From assembly GCF_039538005.1 (NCBI RefSeq), contig NZ_BAABBO010000014.1:62001-126000 (forward strand): DNA of 64,000 nt. The letters run 5' to 3'. Each line of letters begins with the position of its first letter. The first letter of the stretch is position 1. The notes under the pieces were generated by a model. That model was not told the DNA's origin. It ran no database searches and was given only the letters and a program-made list of their open reading frames with translations. The translations under genes were made by a program, and so were the position numbers. Source of the DNA: Allohahella marinimesophila (lineage in GTDB: Bacteria; Pseudomonadota; Gammaproteobacteria; Pseudomonadales; Oleiphilaceae). This document shows, piece by piece, positions 27,185-36,618 of this stretch.

Positions 27185-27568
27185 TCAGCGCGCGAGCGCT
27201 ACAAGCTTCGTCGACGCACGATGTGCCATGGCGGCTGCTGAAACGATGAGGAAGGTCTGTACCACCAGCAGCGGCGCCAGCATACCCATAGGATCTGCAA
27301 GACCAGAAGCTTCTGAACTCCACAGCACCGGCATGATGAGACTGGGCAGCACAACGACGGCAGCGATGATGCCGAACAGCGTGGCAGCAAGATCAGCGTT
27401 CTTGCCAAGCTGCCCAAACATGGCGAGAGCAAACAGCACCAGCGGCAAAGCAGCCAATAGCAATACGGCGTTCAGGGGTGCAGCTGCCAGAGCTTCCGCA
27501 CCAGCCTGACCCATGGCTGCAGCCAGACAGACTGCGGCTAGTTGAACGAATCTTAAATAAAGCATCAT
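27185..27568 (-). CDS. Small four-helix membrane protein of unknown function
   Basis: A 127-residue, very hydrophobic protein with about four predicted transmembrane helices (near residues 4-22, 33-52, 61-82, 95-117) and a short basic tail. I recognise no family. The ATG at 27568 follows GGAGATCCTGGGA; the frame is open to 27601. It is convergent with the preceding gene, 35 bp apart. Confidence 0.6.
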   Translation of the reverse strand: MMLYLRFVQLAAVCLAAAMGQAGAEALAAAPLNAVLLLAALPLVLFALAMFGQLGKNADLAATLFGIIAAVVVLPSLIMPVLWSSEASGLADPMGMLAPLLVVQTFLIVSAAAMAHRASTKLVALAR

Positions 27569-27731
27569 GAGTCCCAGGATCTCCAGAAGCCGCGCGGACA
27601 CGCAACAATGGGCGAAAGCTTACTGGGCACCAGGGCAAAAATCAGTGACGCTTTTGTCTTTCTGTGTAAAAGTTCACGATTTCAAGGCCTTACTTCGTAA
27701 GTTGAAGTAACGGAATGTGACGGACGTCACC

Positions 27732-28007
27732 TCAATAAAGCGCCTCTTCATCCTCGAGCACTTCGTTGATCACCTCGATAAACAAGCGGTCGGCATCGCT
27801 CATTTCCTCAGGAATCCTGATCGTAGTGGTTGCGCTGATTTCCTGCGCAATGAGCGTATCGGCGTCTCGCTCGTTTCTGTGCTGCCTGGCAATCTCCATG
27901 CAGCGGGCAGTGATGGTCGGATCGGCCAGCACCTTCTTGATGAAACCCCGCATCTCCGAGATCATTCTGGCCTGGCGGCTGATTTCCTTTGAATCTCCTG
28001 AACTCAT
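27732..28007 (-). CDS. Small helical protein of unknown function
   Basis: A 91-residue soluble, charged protein (MSSGDSKEISRQARMISEMRGF start; acidic C-terminus EVINEVLEDEEALY). It is predicted to be mainly helical and lacks cysteines apart from one at about residue 36. A clear AGAGGACAGG site precedes the ATG. A 6-bp inverted repeat (GTGACG-GA-CGTCAC, 27717-27730) directly follows the stop. It is divergent from ygiQ. Confidence 0.65.
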   Translation of the reverse strand: MSSGDSKEISRQARMISEMRGFIKKVLADPTITARCMEIARQHRNERDADTLIAQEISATTTIRIPEEMSDADRLFIEVINEVLEDEEALY

Positions 28008-28223
28008 TATGACCTGTCCTCTTAAAACGATGATCTTTTCGACCGGACGTCAACGTAGCGTGAACCAAGGGTTTCGGGCCTGACGAGACACCATGAATAC
28101 GGTCGAAAAATAAGCTGCTTTAGGTTATCATGCCGCGTTCATTCATTTATAGAATGCGTTAGTCTCTGCTGATCGGCAACCAGGATCGTTTAGCGCCGTG
28201 CCTTCGGGCTCGTTTTCGCGCGC

Positions 28224-30566
28224 ATGGCCATCAGCTATTCTGAAGCATCGCTTCAACTGGACGCCTGTATGCAAGCAGCCAAGCCGCTGTTTTCTGGTAA
28301 TAAATATTGGGCCGAATGCTTCGGCATCGCCCCTTTCCTGCCGATGTCGGTCGCTGAAATGACTGAACTCGGCTGGGATAGCTGTGACATCATCATTGTC
28401 TGTGGTGACGCCTATGTCGATCATCCGAGCTTTGGCATGGCCGTGGTCGGCAGAACCTGGGAGAACCAGGGATTCAGGGTCGGCATCATAGCGCAGCCCG
28501 ACTGGCATTCGGCTGTCGATTTTCGCCGCCTTGGCAAACCGAATCTTTTCTACGCCGTCTCCGCGGGCAACATGGATTCCATGATCAACCGCTACACGGC
28601 GGACAAGAAGATTCGCCATGACGATGCCTACACGCCAAACAACGAAGGTGGCAAGCGGCCGGACCGCGCGGCCACCGTGTATAGCCAGCGCTGCAAGGAA
28701 GCCTATCCCGAGGTACCGGTGCTGCTAGGCGGTATCGAGGCCAGTCTGCGACGAATTGCACATTACGACTACTGGTCGGAGAAAGTGAAGCGATCGGTCC
28801 TGCCAGACTCGAAAGCCGATTTGCTGGTCTACGGAAATGCCGAACGCGCCATCGTTGAAATCGCCGAGCGTGCGGCACGTGGCGAATCGCTCAGGGCCAT
28901 GTCGAACATTCGCGGCACGGCGGTAATGCTCGAGCAGCCGCCCCAGGCCTGGGCATCGCGCGACTCCACACATATCGATCGTCCCGGCAAGGTCGAGGCG
29001 CCGAAGAATCCTTACGTCTATGAACAGGACACCGCCGCCAATGAGGTGGTGGACGGCATTTCGCCTGCGCCAGAAACTGAACTCGGGCTGAATGTGTCGA
29101 GTGGCTGTGGCAAGCGCAGCGATGCCATGGCGGCGCTTGATGTGTCGGGCGAGGCTGGCAAGCAGGTGGAAGCCCAGATTCTGCGCTTGCTGCCCTCGCC
29201 GACCTCAAAGCCTGAATATATCGAGCTGCCGGCGTACGAAGTCGTCAAGAATGACCCCGTGCTCTACGCCCACGCCTCGCGGGTTCTGCACCTCGAAACC
29301 AATCCGGCCAACGCACGACCGCTGTTGCAGCGCCATGGCGAGCGCTGGCTGTGGGTGAACCCGCCAGCCATACCCCTGACGACCGAAGAGCTCGACGACG
29401 TGTTCGAGTTACCGTTTCAGCGGGTACCGCACCCAAGTTATGGCGACGCGAAGATCCCGGCCTTCGACATGATCCGCTTCTCGGTCAATATCATGCGTGG
29501 CTGTTTCGGTGGTTGCTCATTCTGCTCGATCACTGAGCATGAAGGGCGCTGGATCCAGAGTCGCTCGGAAACATCGGTGCTGCGAGAGATCGAGAAGATC
29601 CGTGACATGACCCCGGGCTTCACCGGCACGATCTCGGATCTCGGTGGACCAACTGCGAACATGTATCACCTAAACTGCAAATCCGAGGAGATTCATGCTG
29701 GCTGCAGGCGGCTGTCGTGTGTGTTCCCTACCATCTGCAAGAATCTGAAAACAGACCATAGTGCGACGACCCAGCTCTATCGCAAGGCGCGGGCGCTGCC
29801 TGGGGTGAAACGGGTCATGATTGCTTCGGGGCTGCGCTACGATCTCGCCGTTCGCGATCCCGAATATGTCGAAGAACTGGTGACGCACCACGTCGGCGGC
29901 TATCTGAAAATTGCGCCTGAGCATTCTGAAGCCGGGCCCTTGTCGAAAATGATGAAGCCGGGGATGGAGACCTATCATCGCTTCAAGGAAATGTTCGAGC
30001 ATTTCAGTCGCAAGGCCGGCAAGCAGCAATACCTCATCCCCTATTTCATAGCGGCCCATCCAGGCACGCGGGACGAGGACATGCTCAACCTGGCGCTCTG
30101 GCTCAAGACCAATGGCTTCCGGGCAGATCAGGTCCAGGCCTTCTACCCCTCACCCATGGCCAGCGCCACAACCATGTACCATACCGGCAAGGATCCACTG
30201 CACAGGATCGGACGAGATAGTGATGACGTGGTGGTTCCCAAAGGTCTGAAACAGCGGCGACTGCACAAGGCCTTTCTACGCTATCACGATCCGGACAACT
30301 GGCCCCTGTTGAGAGAAACCTTGCAGAGTATGGGGCGAGCCCATCTCATCGGCTTCGGCAAGCGCCATCTGGTCCCGCCGACGCAGCCAGCTGGCTGGTC
30401 GCCGAAGACCAAGCGTACTGGTAAACCGACGTCTGCCAGGAAGCCTGCGAAAGGTGCCATCCTGACCCAGCATACCGGGCTACCGCCGCGCAAGGGAACT
30501 CCTGCTCCGGCAGGCCACAAGAAGCGCACTGCCGTGGCAGGTAGGCGCAAGCAGGGCTCTGCTTAG
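28224..30566 (+). CDS. ygiQ: YgiQ-family radical SAM protein
   Basis: A 780-residue UPF0313/YgiQ protein. The N-terminal B12-binding-like domain carries CGDAYVDHPSFGMAVVGR and FRVGIIAQPDW, and GNMDSMINRYTADKKIRHDDAYTP is a family signature. The 4Fe-4S radical-SAM cluster motif CFGGCSFCSITEHEG is near residue 427. A basic, proline/lysine-rich tail of about 60 residues ends the protein. The reaction is not established. The DGC gene starts 3 bp after the stop, which implies coupling. Confidence 0.95.
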   Translation: MAISYSEASLQLDACMQAAKPLFSGNKYWAECFGIAPFLPMSVAEMTELGWDSCDIIIVCGDAYVDHPSFGMAVVGRTWENQGFRVGIIAQPDWHSAVDFRRLGKPNLFYAVSAGNMDSMINRYTADKKIRHDDAYTPNNEGGKRPDRAATVYSQRCKEAYPEVPVLLGGIEASLRRIAHYDYWSEKVKRSVLPDSKADLLVYGNAERAIVEIAERAARGESLRAMSNIRGTAVMLEQPPQAWASRDSTHIDRPGKVEAPKNPYVYEQDTAANEVVDGISPAPETELGLNVSSGCGKRSDAMAALDVSGEAGKQVEAQILRLLPSPTSKPEYIELPAYEVVKNDPVLYAHASRVLHLETNPANARPLLQRHGERWLWVNPPAIPLTTEELDDVFELPFQRVPHPSYGDAKIPAFDMIRFSVNIMRGCFGGCSFCSITEHEGRWIQSRSETSVLREIEKIRDMTPGFTGTISDLGGPTANMYHLNCKSEEIHAGCRRLSCVFPTICKNLKTDHSATTQLYRKARALPGVKRVMIASGLRYDLAVRDPEYVEELVTHHVGGYLKIAPEHSEAGPLSKMMKPGMETYHRFKEMFEHFSRKAGKQQYLIPYFIAAHPGTRDEDMLNLALWLKTNGFRADQVQAFYPSPMASATTMYHTGKDPLHRIGRDSDDVVVPKGLKQRRLHKAFLRYHDPDNWPLLRETLQSMGRAHLIGFGKRHLVPPTQPAGWSPKTKRTGKPTSARKPAKGAILTQHTGLPPRKGTPAPAGHKKRTAVAGRRKQGSA

Positions 30567-30569
30567 TCG

Positions 30570-31724
30570 ATGAGCGACCAGCAACGCGAGACGCTCGTAG
30601 GAATTGCCAGTAACGAGGCTTCTGTGAAGCGTGTCGTGCGCTGGATTGCCGCCAGCGGCGCGGTGGTGGCGGTAATGATTGGCTTACGCTCGCTGATGCT
30701 GGATCACCTGCTACACGCAGCTGTTCTCTTCAGTTTTGCGGCCACCATGCTCGTCAACGAATTCATACTGTTCTTCAGCAGGGATGACGATCTTTACAAG
30801 TCGTTCTTCCTCTGGTCGATCGGGCTGATCCTGCTGTATCTTGCAGCGAGTGGTGGCGAGTCGAATACCGGCATTCTCTGGTTTTACGTGTTCCCGCCCT
30901 TCGTTTTCTACATCTCCGGACTCAAGACAGGTCTGTCGCTGGTCGCCACCTTGATGATTGGCATGCTGCTGATTTTCAATTTCGAGAATCTCTCGATCGT
31001 GGTAGCCAGCTACAGTGCCGATTTTCAGATTCGTTTTTTCAGCACGGTCATGTTCGTCATCGTATTTTCCTACATCGTAGACAAGCAGAGACGCGATGCC
31101 ATCAGTCAGCTGGTCACCATCGGCAAGCTCTATGAGTACGCGGCCCGCACTGACGAGCTGACGAAACTGCCGAACCGCAGGGATATGCGCGATCAGCTCG
31201 AAAGCGAATTTTCCCGCTACCAGAGAAATGGCCATCATTTTTCGGTCATTCTGCTCGATATCGATCACTTCAAGCAGATCAATGATAACTATGGGCACGA
31301 TGCGGGCGATGTGGTGCTGACAAAATTCGCAGATGCGCTGCGAGACGTCTGTCGCAAGATGGATACAGCCGCACGGTGGGGTGGTGAAGAGTTCCTGATA
31401 TTGTTGCCGGATACAAAGCTGCTCGAGGCCCTGGCCATGGCCGAACGCCTGCGGATCAAGATTTCGCGCATGGAGGTCACCTATGGCCAGCAGACGATTC
31501 GACTCACCACGAGTTGCGGCGTCTGCTCCATTCATTCGGCCAAGGATCTCAGCGCGCTGCTGCGACAGGCCGATGTCAGCCTGTATCAGGCCAAGCTGCG
31601 TGGCCGTAACATCGTCATTCCACAAGTGACCAGAGATCGGCGGGTTTCGCCAGAATTCAGCGAACCTGGCAGAAAGAGTCAGGCTTCGGATCTGGAACTC
31701 AAGGGCTTTGACGACCTGCTATAG
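30570..31724 (+). CDS. Membrane diguanylate cyclase (GGDEF)
   Basis: A 384-residue protein. Residues about 18-180 form roughly six transmembrane helices of no named sensor family. A GGDEF domain follows (about 190-355) with DELTKLPNRRDM, the metal-binding LDIDHFKQINDNYGHDAGD and the active-site loop GGEEF near residue 270. An RKMD inhibitory-site motif lies five residues upstream of GGEEF, so product feedback is expected. It should be catalytically active and make cyclic di-GMP from GTP. The start is 3 bp after the ygiQ stop. Confidence 0.92.
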   Translation: MSDQQRETLVGIASNEASVKRVVRWIAASGAVVAVMIGLRSLMLDHLLHAAVLFSFAATMLVNEFILFFSRDDDLYKSFFLWSIGLILLYLAASGGESNTGILWFYVFPPFVFYISGLKTGLSLVATLMIGMLLIFNFENLSIVVASYSADFQIRFFSTVMFVIVFSYIVDKQRRDAISQLVTIGKLYEYAARTDELTKLPNRRDMRDQLESEFSRYQRNGHHFSVILLDIDHFKQINDNYGHDAGDVVLTKFADALRDVCRKMDTAARWGGEEFLILLPDTKLLEALAMAERLRIKISRMEVTYGQQTIRLTTSCGVCSIHSAKDLSALLRQADVSLYQAKLRGRNIVIPQVTRDRRVSPEFSEPGRKSQASDLELKGFDDLL

Positions 31725-31757
31725 CCTACAGAACAGCCAGAACTTCAAAGGGATACC

Positions 31758-32222
31758 ATGAAATCGATACAGATTGCCGCTGGCAGCGTCTATGGCGCCG
31801 CACTCGATGTGGCGGCCGCGCTACAAACACTGCTGGAGAAGGCAGGCTTCGAGTGCACTCTGCATGAACGTAGCGCCCTGAATGTGGTTCGCGTACCAGA
31901 TGCCATGCTGCTCATCGTCAGCTCTACCACAGGATCCGGCGACGTGCCTGACCCACTGCAGCCGCTGCTGTCAGGGCTCATCAATGAGCCGCCCATGCTG
32001 GTAGGTTATCCGTTCGCCGTGGTCGCGCTAGGTGACAGCAGCTATGGCGACACCTACTGTGGTGGTGGCCGCCAGCTGCAAGCGGCGCTGCTGGATATCG
32101 CGGCTACTGAGATCGCACCGATGCTGATGATTGACGCGATGATGTCCACTGATCCAGCAGAAGAGGCTCAGCAGTGGCTGCAGGCGCATCTCGGCAGCTT
32201 TCGCCAAGCTGCTGCGAGCTAG
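31758..32222 (+). CDS. Flavodoxin-domain protein (MioC-like)
   Basis: A 154-residue flavodoxin fold. The FMN phosphate loop is AAGSVYGAALDVA near residues 7-19, the second loop SSTTGSGDVPDPL is near 55-67, and ALGDSSYGDTYCGGGRQL is the conserved third loop, as in MioC and the flavodoxin domain of sulfite reductase. It probably carries FMN electrons in the cytoplasm; the partner is unknown. AAGGG precedes the ATG. It is convergent with tesB. Confidence 0.88.
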   Translation: MKSIQIAAGSVYGAALDVAAALQTLLEKAGFECTLHERSALNVVRVPDAMLLIVSSTTGSGDVPDPLQPLLSGLINEPPMLVGYPFAVVALGDSSYGDTYCGGGRQLQAALLDIAATEIAPMLMIDAMMSTDPAEEAQQWLQAHLGSFRQAAAS

Positions 32223-32234
32223 CGTGGTGATAGC

Positions 32235-33104
32235 CTAGCCCTTTTGCGGCCGGTGGCGAACAAGACCATCCTGCGTCGTAGTGGCTACCAGCCGGCCCTG
32301 CCTGTCAAATACGGTGCCCCTATTGAAGCATCGACCGCCTGAAGCGCTCGGGCTGTCGGTACTATAGAGCAGCCAGTCGTCAAAGCGAAAGCTGCGCTGG
32401 AACCAGACCGCATGGTCCAGACTCGCGACCTGCATGTCCCGCTGGTAGAACGACTTCGCGTGTGGCAGAAGTCCCGTGCCCAGCAAGCCGAAATCCGAAG
32501 CGTACGCCAGCAGACAGTGGTGCCAGTACTGCTCATCCGGCAGATTCGAAATGGCGCGAAACCAGGTGTCCTTGTAAGGCGGACGCGGCTCTGGCTTGAC
32601 GTAGTTCATCGGCCAGGTCGGTCGGATTTCTATCGGTGATTCCCTGGTCAGCTGCGCGCGTTTGCTTTCGGGAATACACTCGGCATGCTCACGCCGCATC
32701 TCCAGCTCGGACTTCAGGCCATCCGGGGCAACCACATCGGGCATGTCGAACTGGTGCTCGAATCCTGCTTCTTCACGCTGAAATGAGGCCGTGAGCGTGA
32801 GAATCTCCTGATTGTGCTGTCTTGCGACCACTCGTCGCGCCGAAAAACTTCGTCCATCCCTGAGCTGCGTGACTTCATAAATAATGTCATGTGCGGGATC
32901 GCCCGCACGCAGGAAGTAGGCGTGCAGGCTGTGAGCCGACAATTCGGAGTCGACTGTGCGATAAGCAGCCATGAGCGCCTGGCCCACCACCTGCCCCCCA
33001 AAGACATTGGGAAAGCCGAGATCTTCACTGGTGCCCTGATAGAGATAGTCATCAAGCTTGCGAAGTTCCAGAAGTTCGAGCAGCTGCTCTACGACGTGAG
33101 TCAT
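32235..33104 (-). CDS. tesB: Acyl-CoA thioesterase II
   Basis: A 289-residue double-hotdog thioesterase that hydrolyses acyl-CoA to free acid and CoA. It has the TesB landmarks VFGGQVVGQALMAAYRTV, LHAYFLRAGDP, the DGRSFSARRVVARQ strand, and C-terminal LDHAVWFQRSFRFDDWLLY, SGGRCFNRG and DGLVRHR. The ATG at 33104 follows CCAGGA; the frame is open to 33158. It is cytoplasmic. Confidence 0.96.
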   Translation of the reverse strand: MTHVVEQLLELLELRKLDDYLYQGTSEDLGFPNVFGGQVVGQALMAAYRTVDSELSAHSLHAYFLRAGDPAHDIIYEVTQLRDGRSFSARRVVARQHNQEILTLTASFQREEAGFEHQFDMPDVVAPDGLKSELEMRREHAECIPESKRAQLTRESPIEIRPTWPMNYVKPEPRPPYKDTWFRAISNLPDEQYWHHCLLAYASDFGLLGTGLLPHAKSFYQRDMQVASLDHAVWFQRSFRFDDWLLYSTDSPSASGGRCFNRGTVFDRQGRLVATTTQDGLVRHRPQKG

Positions 33105-33328
33105 GGCGTTTATCCTGGCAAGGTTTGATTTGACGGCCCTGGCGATGGCTTTCGCCATTAGGCCAAAAGCGTCACATAATGCATAATGAAGGGACTGCGA
33201 CGCAAGCAGTGCAGCAAGGTGGCGCTATACTGAAGGGTTGACGCGCCAGCGCTCAGGCATGCTCCAGACGGGATTCTGGCCGGCGACCCGCCCGAGTTCT
33301 GCCAGGTTCATAATCGTGGAGGTCGGTG

Positions 33329-33544
33329 ATGCACAATTGTCCGGAATGTAGCAAGGCGAGTCGCTGTGAGATCGAAGAAGGCCGCTCGGTCTGCTGGTGC
33401 TTTTCTGAACCCACGCTGCCACGGGACCTCTCCAGAGACAATGTCGTTGAGCGTCCACTCTGCCTGTGCAAAGCCTGTCTGCACAAGGTCATTGAAGCGT
33501 CGCGCGTTGTCGAAGAGGCCGCCGTGAAGGAGCGTTCATACTGA
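33329..33544 (+). CDS. Cysteine-rich CWC family protein
   Basis: A 71-residue protein with paired cysteines CPECSKASRC near the start, the family motif CWCF at about residues 22-25, and CLCKACL near 45-51. This is the cysteine-rich CWC family, a presumed metal-binding protein of unknown function. A strong GGAGG lies before the ATG at 33329 (a GTG is directly in front of it). Its stop codon overlaps the probable CTG start of the next gene. Confidence 0.85.
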   Translation: MHNCPECSKASRCEIEEGRSVCWCFSEPTLPRDLSRDNVVERPLCLCKACLHKVIEASRVVEEAAVKERSY

Positions 33545-35043
33545 ACGCCAGCGTCCTGCTCCGCGCGGCGCTGATCACGATTCGGTCAGCCTGTCTTGGC
33601 TTGACCCTGCTCATTGCCAGCTGCGCCACAGCACCAGATCTGTCAACGACCGCCCCGGTGACCAGCGCGACCGACTCTGCGATTGCACAGCTATATCGTG
33701 AACTCGAAGCTGCGCGTGAACCCTCGGCCACACAGGCTTCCGTCATGGCAGCCGGACAATTTTCAGAGGCCGAGTCGAAATACGTCATGGCCCAGAAAGC
33801 CAGGACCAGCGCCGAAAGAGAGTCACTCGCAACACGGGGTTTGACGGATCTGTCCAACGCCCGGCAGAAGGCAGACAGTTTTGCAGCCGCAGCGCCTGCC
33901 CTCATCGACCAACGCCTGCTCGCACTGAAGGCCGGGGCAAACACCACGAAGCAGGCTGAATTTGACGCCGCCGAGAAACAGTTGCAGTCCATGGCTGATG
34001 GCTTCTACAGAACGACAACGCTTAGTCCTGGCAGCGTCGGCCTGTTGATCGCCAAATATAAGGGCCTCGCCGTTTCGAGCCTGAAAAGCAGTATTGTGCT
34101 GGCAGTCGAACAGGCGCTCGAGAAGGCTCGACGAGATGATATCGACAATTACGCGCCGAGGACACTGCGTCTCGCCGAAGAAGAATTGCTGCTGGCGTCG
34201 ACTACGCTGGAGGCAGACCGGACGCGCGAAGGCAAAGCCAGGGTTCATGCCGACAACGCGATGAGGCATCTGGCCCACGCCAGGACGATGGCTCAGCAAA
34301 TTCAGATCTGGCGCAAGCGTGACGCCAGCCTGGAGGACGTGATGCGCTACTACGAAGATGGATTCGAACGCGCAGGCGCAGTCGTCGATGTTGATCTCGA
34401 CTGGAGCAAGGGCCTCACCGGCGCCATTGCCAGCTTTACAGATGCCTTCAAGACACTACAGGCCGCACAGGCCCCCGCCACAGCGGAAGTGACGAACTCG
34501 GTAGCCGTGGATTCATCCCCCACACCTGCCACCCGGGCACCTGCCGCGCCTGAGCGCTTCGATATGCTTGCCCCAAGGGGCATCACCCTTGATCGACTGG
34601 CGGCGCTCGAATCGTTGTTCTCACCCACCGAAGCTGATGTCGTTCTGCTTCAGAATGGGAGCCTGCTGATTCGAGCACATGGCTTCAATTTCGACGACGA
34701 CTCCGCCATTCTCGACAGTAGCAACCTGAATCTTCTCAACAAGCTCATCGATGCCATCGAACAGTTCCCTACCAGTGAGCTGGTGTTCTCAGGCCATACT
34801 GATAGCAGCGGTGGAGCCAACCACAACAGGCGACTGTCGCTCGAACGGGCTCAGGCCGTCGCTGACTTCGTTGGCCGCGAGGCCGGTATAGCCAAAGCCC
34901 GGATTCAGGTAGAAGGCCTCGGCGAGGATGCCCCCCTCGCGGCTAATGACACCGCAGATGCGAGGCGCTTCAATCGCCGAATCGAAGTGCTCGTCAGGCA
35001 AGGAGCGGGGGCAGGTCCCGCAGCAGTGTCTGCTTCTCAATGA
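33541..35043 (+). CDS. OmpA-C-terminal-domain lipoprotein, probably with a CTG start
   Basis: A protein of about 500 residues. The N-terminus reads as a lipoprotein signal peptide (two arginines, then a hydrophobic run ending in lipobox IASC, cysteine 28), followed by a long helical, Ala-rich region and an OmpA peptidoglycan-binding domain (about 385-490, FNFDDDSAIL, FSGHTDSSGG, RRLSLERAQAVADFV, NRRIEVLV). The first conventional start in frame is TTG at 33601, which would leave only seven residues before the lipobox. CTG at 33541 has AAGGAG 8 nt upstream and overlaps the CWC stop as CTGA. I therefore place the start there; the start is inferred. It probably anchors the outer membrane to peptidoglycan. 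Confidence 0.8.
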   Translation: MNASVLLRAALITIRSACLGLTLLIASCATAPDLSTTAPVTSATDSAIAQLYRELEAAREPSATQASVMAAGQFSEAESKYVMAQKARTSAERESLATRGLTDLSNARQKADSFAAAAPALIDQRLLALKAGANTTKQAEFDAAEKQLQSMADGFYRTTTLSPGSVGLLIAKYKGLAVSSLKSSIVLAVEQALEKARRDDIDNYAPRTLRLAEEELLLASTTLEADRTREGKARVHADNAMRHLAHARTMAQQIQIWRKRDASLEDVMRYYEDGFERAGAVVDVDLDWSKGLTGAIASFTDAFKTLQAAQAPATAEVTNSVAVDSSPTPATRAPAAPERFDMLAPRGITLDRLAALESLFSPTEADVVLLQNGSLLIRAHGFNFDDDSAILDSSNLNLLNKLIDAIEQFPTSELVFSGHTDSSGGANHNRRLSLERAQAVADFVGREAGIAKARIQVEGLGEDAPLAANDTADARRFNRRIEVLVRQGAGAGPAAVSASQ

Positions 35044-36277
35044 CATGACGCCCACTGAGGGCGAAACCTCGCAGACTCCCCTCGGTGTCGTGAAACAGTG
35101 CCCTCACATCAAGCCTGTCGGCCTCGGCCACCGTCCACTCACCAGCCAGCCCTTCAGGGGGCGGCGCCAGCACCAGTGGACAGGCCGGCGTCTTGACGAT
35201 AACCGGCATGGCCTGGTAACTGAGGTCGGCGTTATGCCCCCCGGCCAGGTTGGCGGCCAACAGACGCGCGCACTGCATCAACGGTTGCACGTACAGCAAC
35301 AGGTGGCCGTCAACCTCGGCACAATCGCCCAACGCAAAAATATCGGCCTTTGACGTTCGCAGTTGCCGATCCACCACAATACCTCGACTGACCTCCAGCC
35401 CGGCTGCCGCGGCCAATGCGGAGTGTGGCCGAAGCCCGGTAGCGCTCAGCACCACATCGGCTTGCAGCGTGCGCAGTTCGCCGCCGTCGACAGAGACCAA
35501 GTATGCTGACCCTCCACCGGCAGAAGCCTCGCTGACATGGTCCACCGAACCGACTGTACTTTGCCAGTGAAAGCGTGCCCCAGCCTCTTCCAGGCCTTGC
35601 CCAAGCGCCAATGACACCTGCTCTGGCAAGGCGCGCTGCAGAGGCCGGCTATCCGGGGAAATCACATCGACGGTAAACTTCGTGTCTACTGAAGCCAGCA
35701 GATCATTTGCGAATTCACAACCAATCAGGCCCGACCCCATGATGACGATTCTTATGGGCCGATCGACAGCTCCCTCCGCACATCGCTGTTGCGCCACAGT
35801 CACGAGCCGCTCGCGAAAACGGCGATAATCCATGAGACTGTTGACACTCAGGACCTCATCGGCCGCCGATCCTGACAGAGGCGGACGTACGACTTCAGCA
35901 CCGAGCGCCAAGACCAACTCGGTGAATTCAATGGTCTCACCAGCCGATGAGCTGCTGCCTTCGAAACCTGCGTCCAGACGCCGAGCTTCCGGATCGATGG
36001 CAGTGACCCGGGTATGCGTACGGATGTCTATGTCGAGCTGGCTAGCCATCTTGCCGGCATCGGCCATGGATAGATGTTCCGCATTCTTACCCTTCGCAAA
36101 GCCAGTTGAGAGCAGAGGTTTCGAATAGGAATGGCCATCATCTGCGGTCAGAAGAAGAATCTTTCTGTCGGCATCCAGCTTTCTGAATTCGCGGATAAAG
36201 GTATAGCCGGCAAGGCCGCTACCGATCACCACCAACGGCTTGTCACTCGGGCTTTGCTGGCGTTGCAGGTCGTTCAC
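34994..36277 (-). CDS. Rubredoxin-NAD(+) reductase
   Basis: A 427-residue FAD-dependent oxidoreductase: N-terminal FAD site VVIGSGLAGYTFIREFR, NAD site IRIVIMGSGLIGCEFANDL, and IFALGDCAEVDG. It resembles the AlkT/RubB class that passes NADH electrons to rubredoxin. Its ATG overlaps the rubredoxin stop by 4 bp (ATGA), so the pair is co-translated. Together they may feed an alkane hydroxylase or reduce oxygen species; no hydroxylase gene is in the window. The 3' end overlaps the OmpA-type gene by 50 bp on the opposite strand. Confidence 0.93.
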   Translation of the reverse strand: MNDLQRQQSPSDKPLVVIGSGLAGYTFIREFRKLDADRKILLLTADDGHSYSKPLLSTGFAKGKNAEHLSMADAGKMASQLDIDIRTHTRVTAIDPEARRLDAGFEGSSSSAGETIEFTELVLALGAEVVRPPLSGSAADEVLSVNSLMDYRRFRERLVTVAQQRCAEGAVDRPIRIVIMGSGLIGCEFANDLLASVDTKFTVDVISPDSRPLQRALPEQVSLALGQGLEEAGARFHWQSTVGSVDHVSEASAGGGSAYLVSVDGGELRTLQADVVLSATGLRPHSALAAAAGLEVSRGIVVDRQLRTSKADIFALGDCAEVDGHLLLYVQPLMQCARLLAANLAGGHNADLSYQAMPVIVKTPACPLVLAPPPEGLAGEWTVAEADRLDVRALFHDTEGSLRGFALSGRHVIEKQTLLRDLPPLLA

Positions 36278-36438
36278 ATTTCCACCATCTCGAAATCTTC
36301 CTTTCCAACGCCGCAGTCAGGACAAATCCAGTCCTCCGGCACATTTTCCCAGGTTGTGCCCGGCGCTATTCCGTCATCTGGCCAGCCTTCAGCCTCGTCG
36401 TAGACCAATCCACATACGACACACTGCCACTTACGCAT
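36274..36438 (-). CDS. Rubredoxin
   Basis: A 54-residue rubredoxin with the four iron-ligating cysteines in CVVCG (residues 6-10) and CPDCG (near 39-43), and the usual YDEAEGWPDDGIAPGT loop. It carries one electron in the cytoplasm. The ATG at 36438 follows GGGAGAAACC; the frame is open to 36459. It is first in a two-gene unit with its reductase. Confidence 0.96.
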   Translation of the reverse strand: MRKWQCVVCGLVYDEAEGWPDDGIAPGTTWENVPEDWICPDCGVGKEDFEMVEM

Positions 36439-36618
36439 GGTTTCTCCCGTACTTGCCATTCCCTCTTCAATTCAGGGTTGGCTTTCATCATGTATTTAAC
36501 CGGTGACTCTGGTTACACTGCCCCGAGCCAGGACAGGCAGAGAAGACCCGGACGAAATCGTAGGACAATCCTACATTTTAAATCCGTCGTTTTCGACATC
36601 AATCGACAGGCCCACATC

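Noticed and set aside
27717..27730. GTGACG-GA-CGTCAC inverted repeat as terminator or operator
   Set aside because: The 2-nt loop is too small for a stable hairpin and no T-tract follows; position after a stop codon is suggestive only.
30711..31625. Minus-strand ORF of 304 codons over the diguanylate cyclase
   Set aside because: The sense frame has a full GGDEF domain; the antisense one lacks any known motif.
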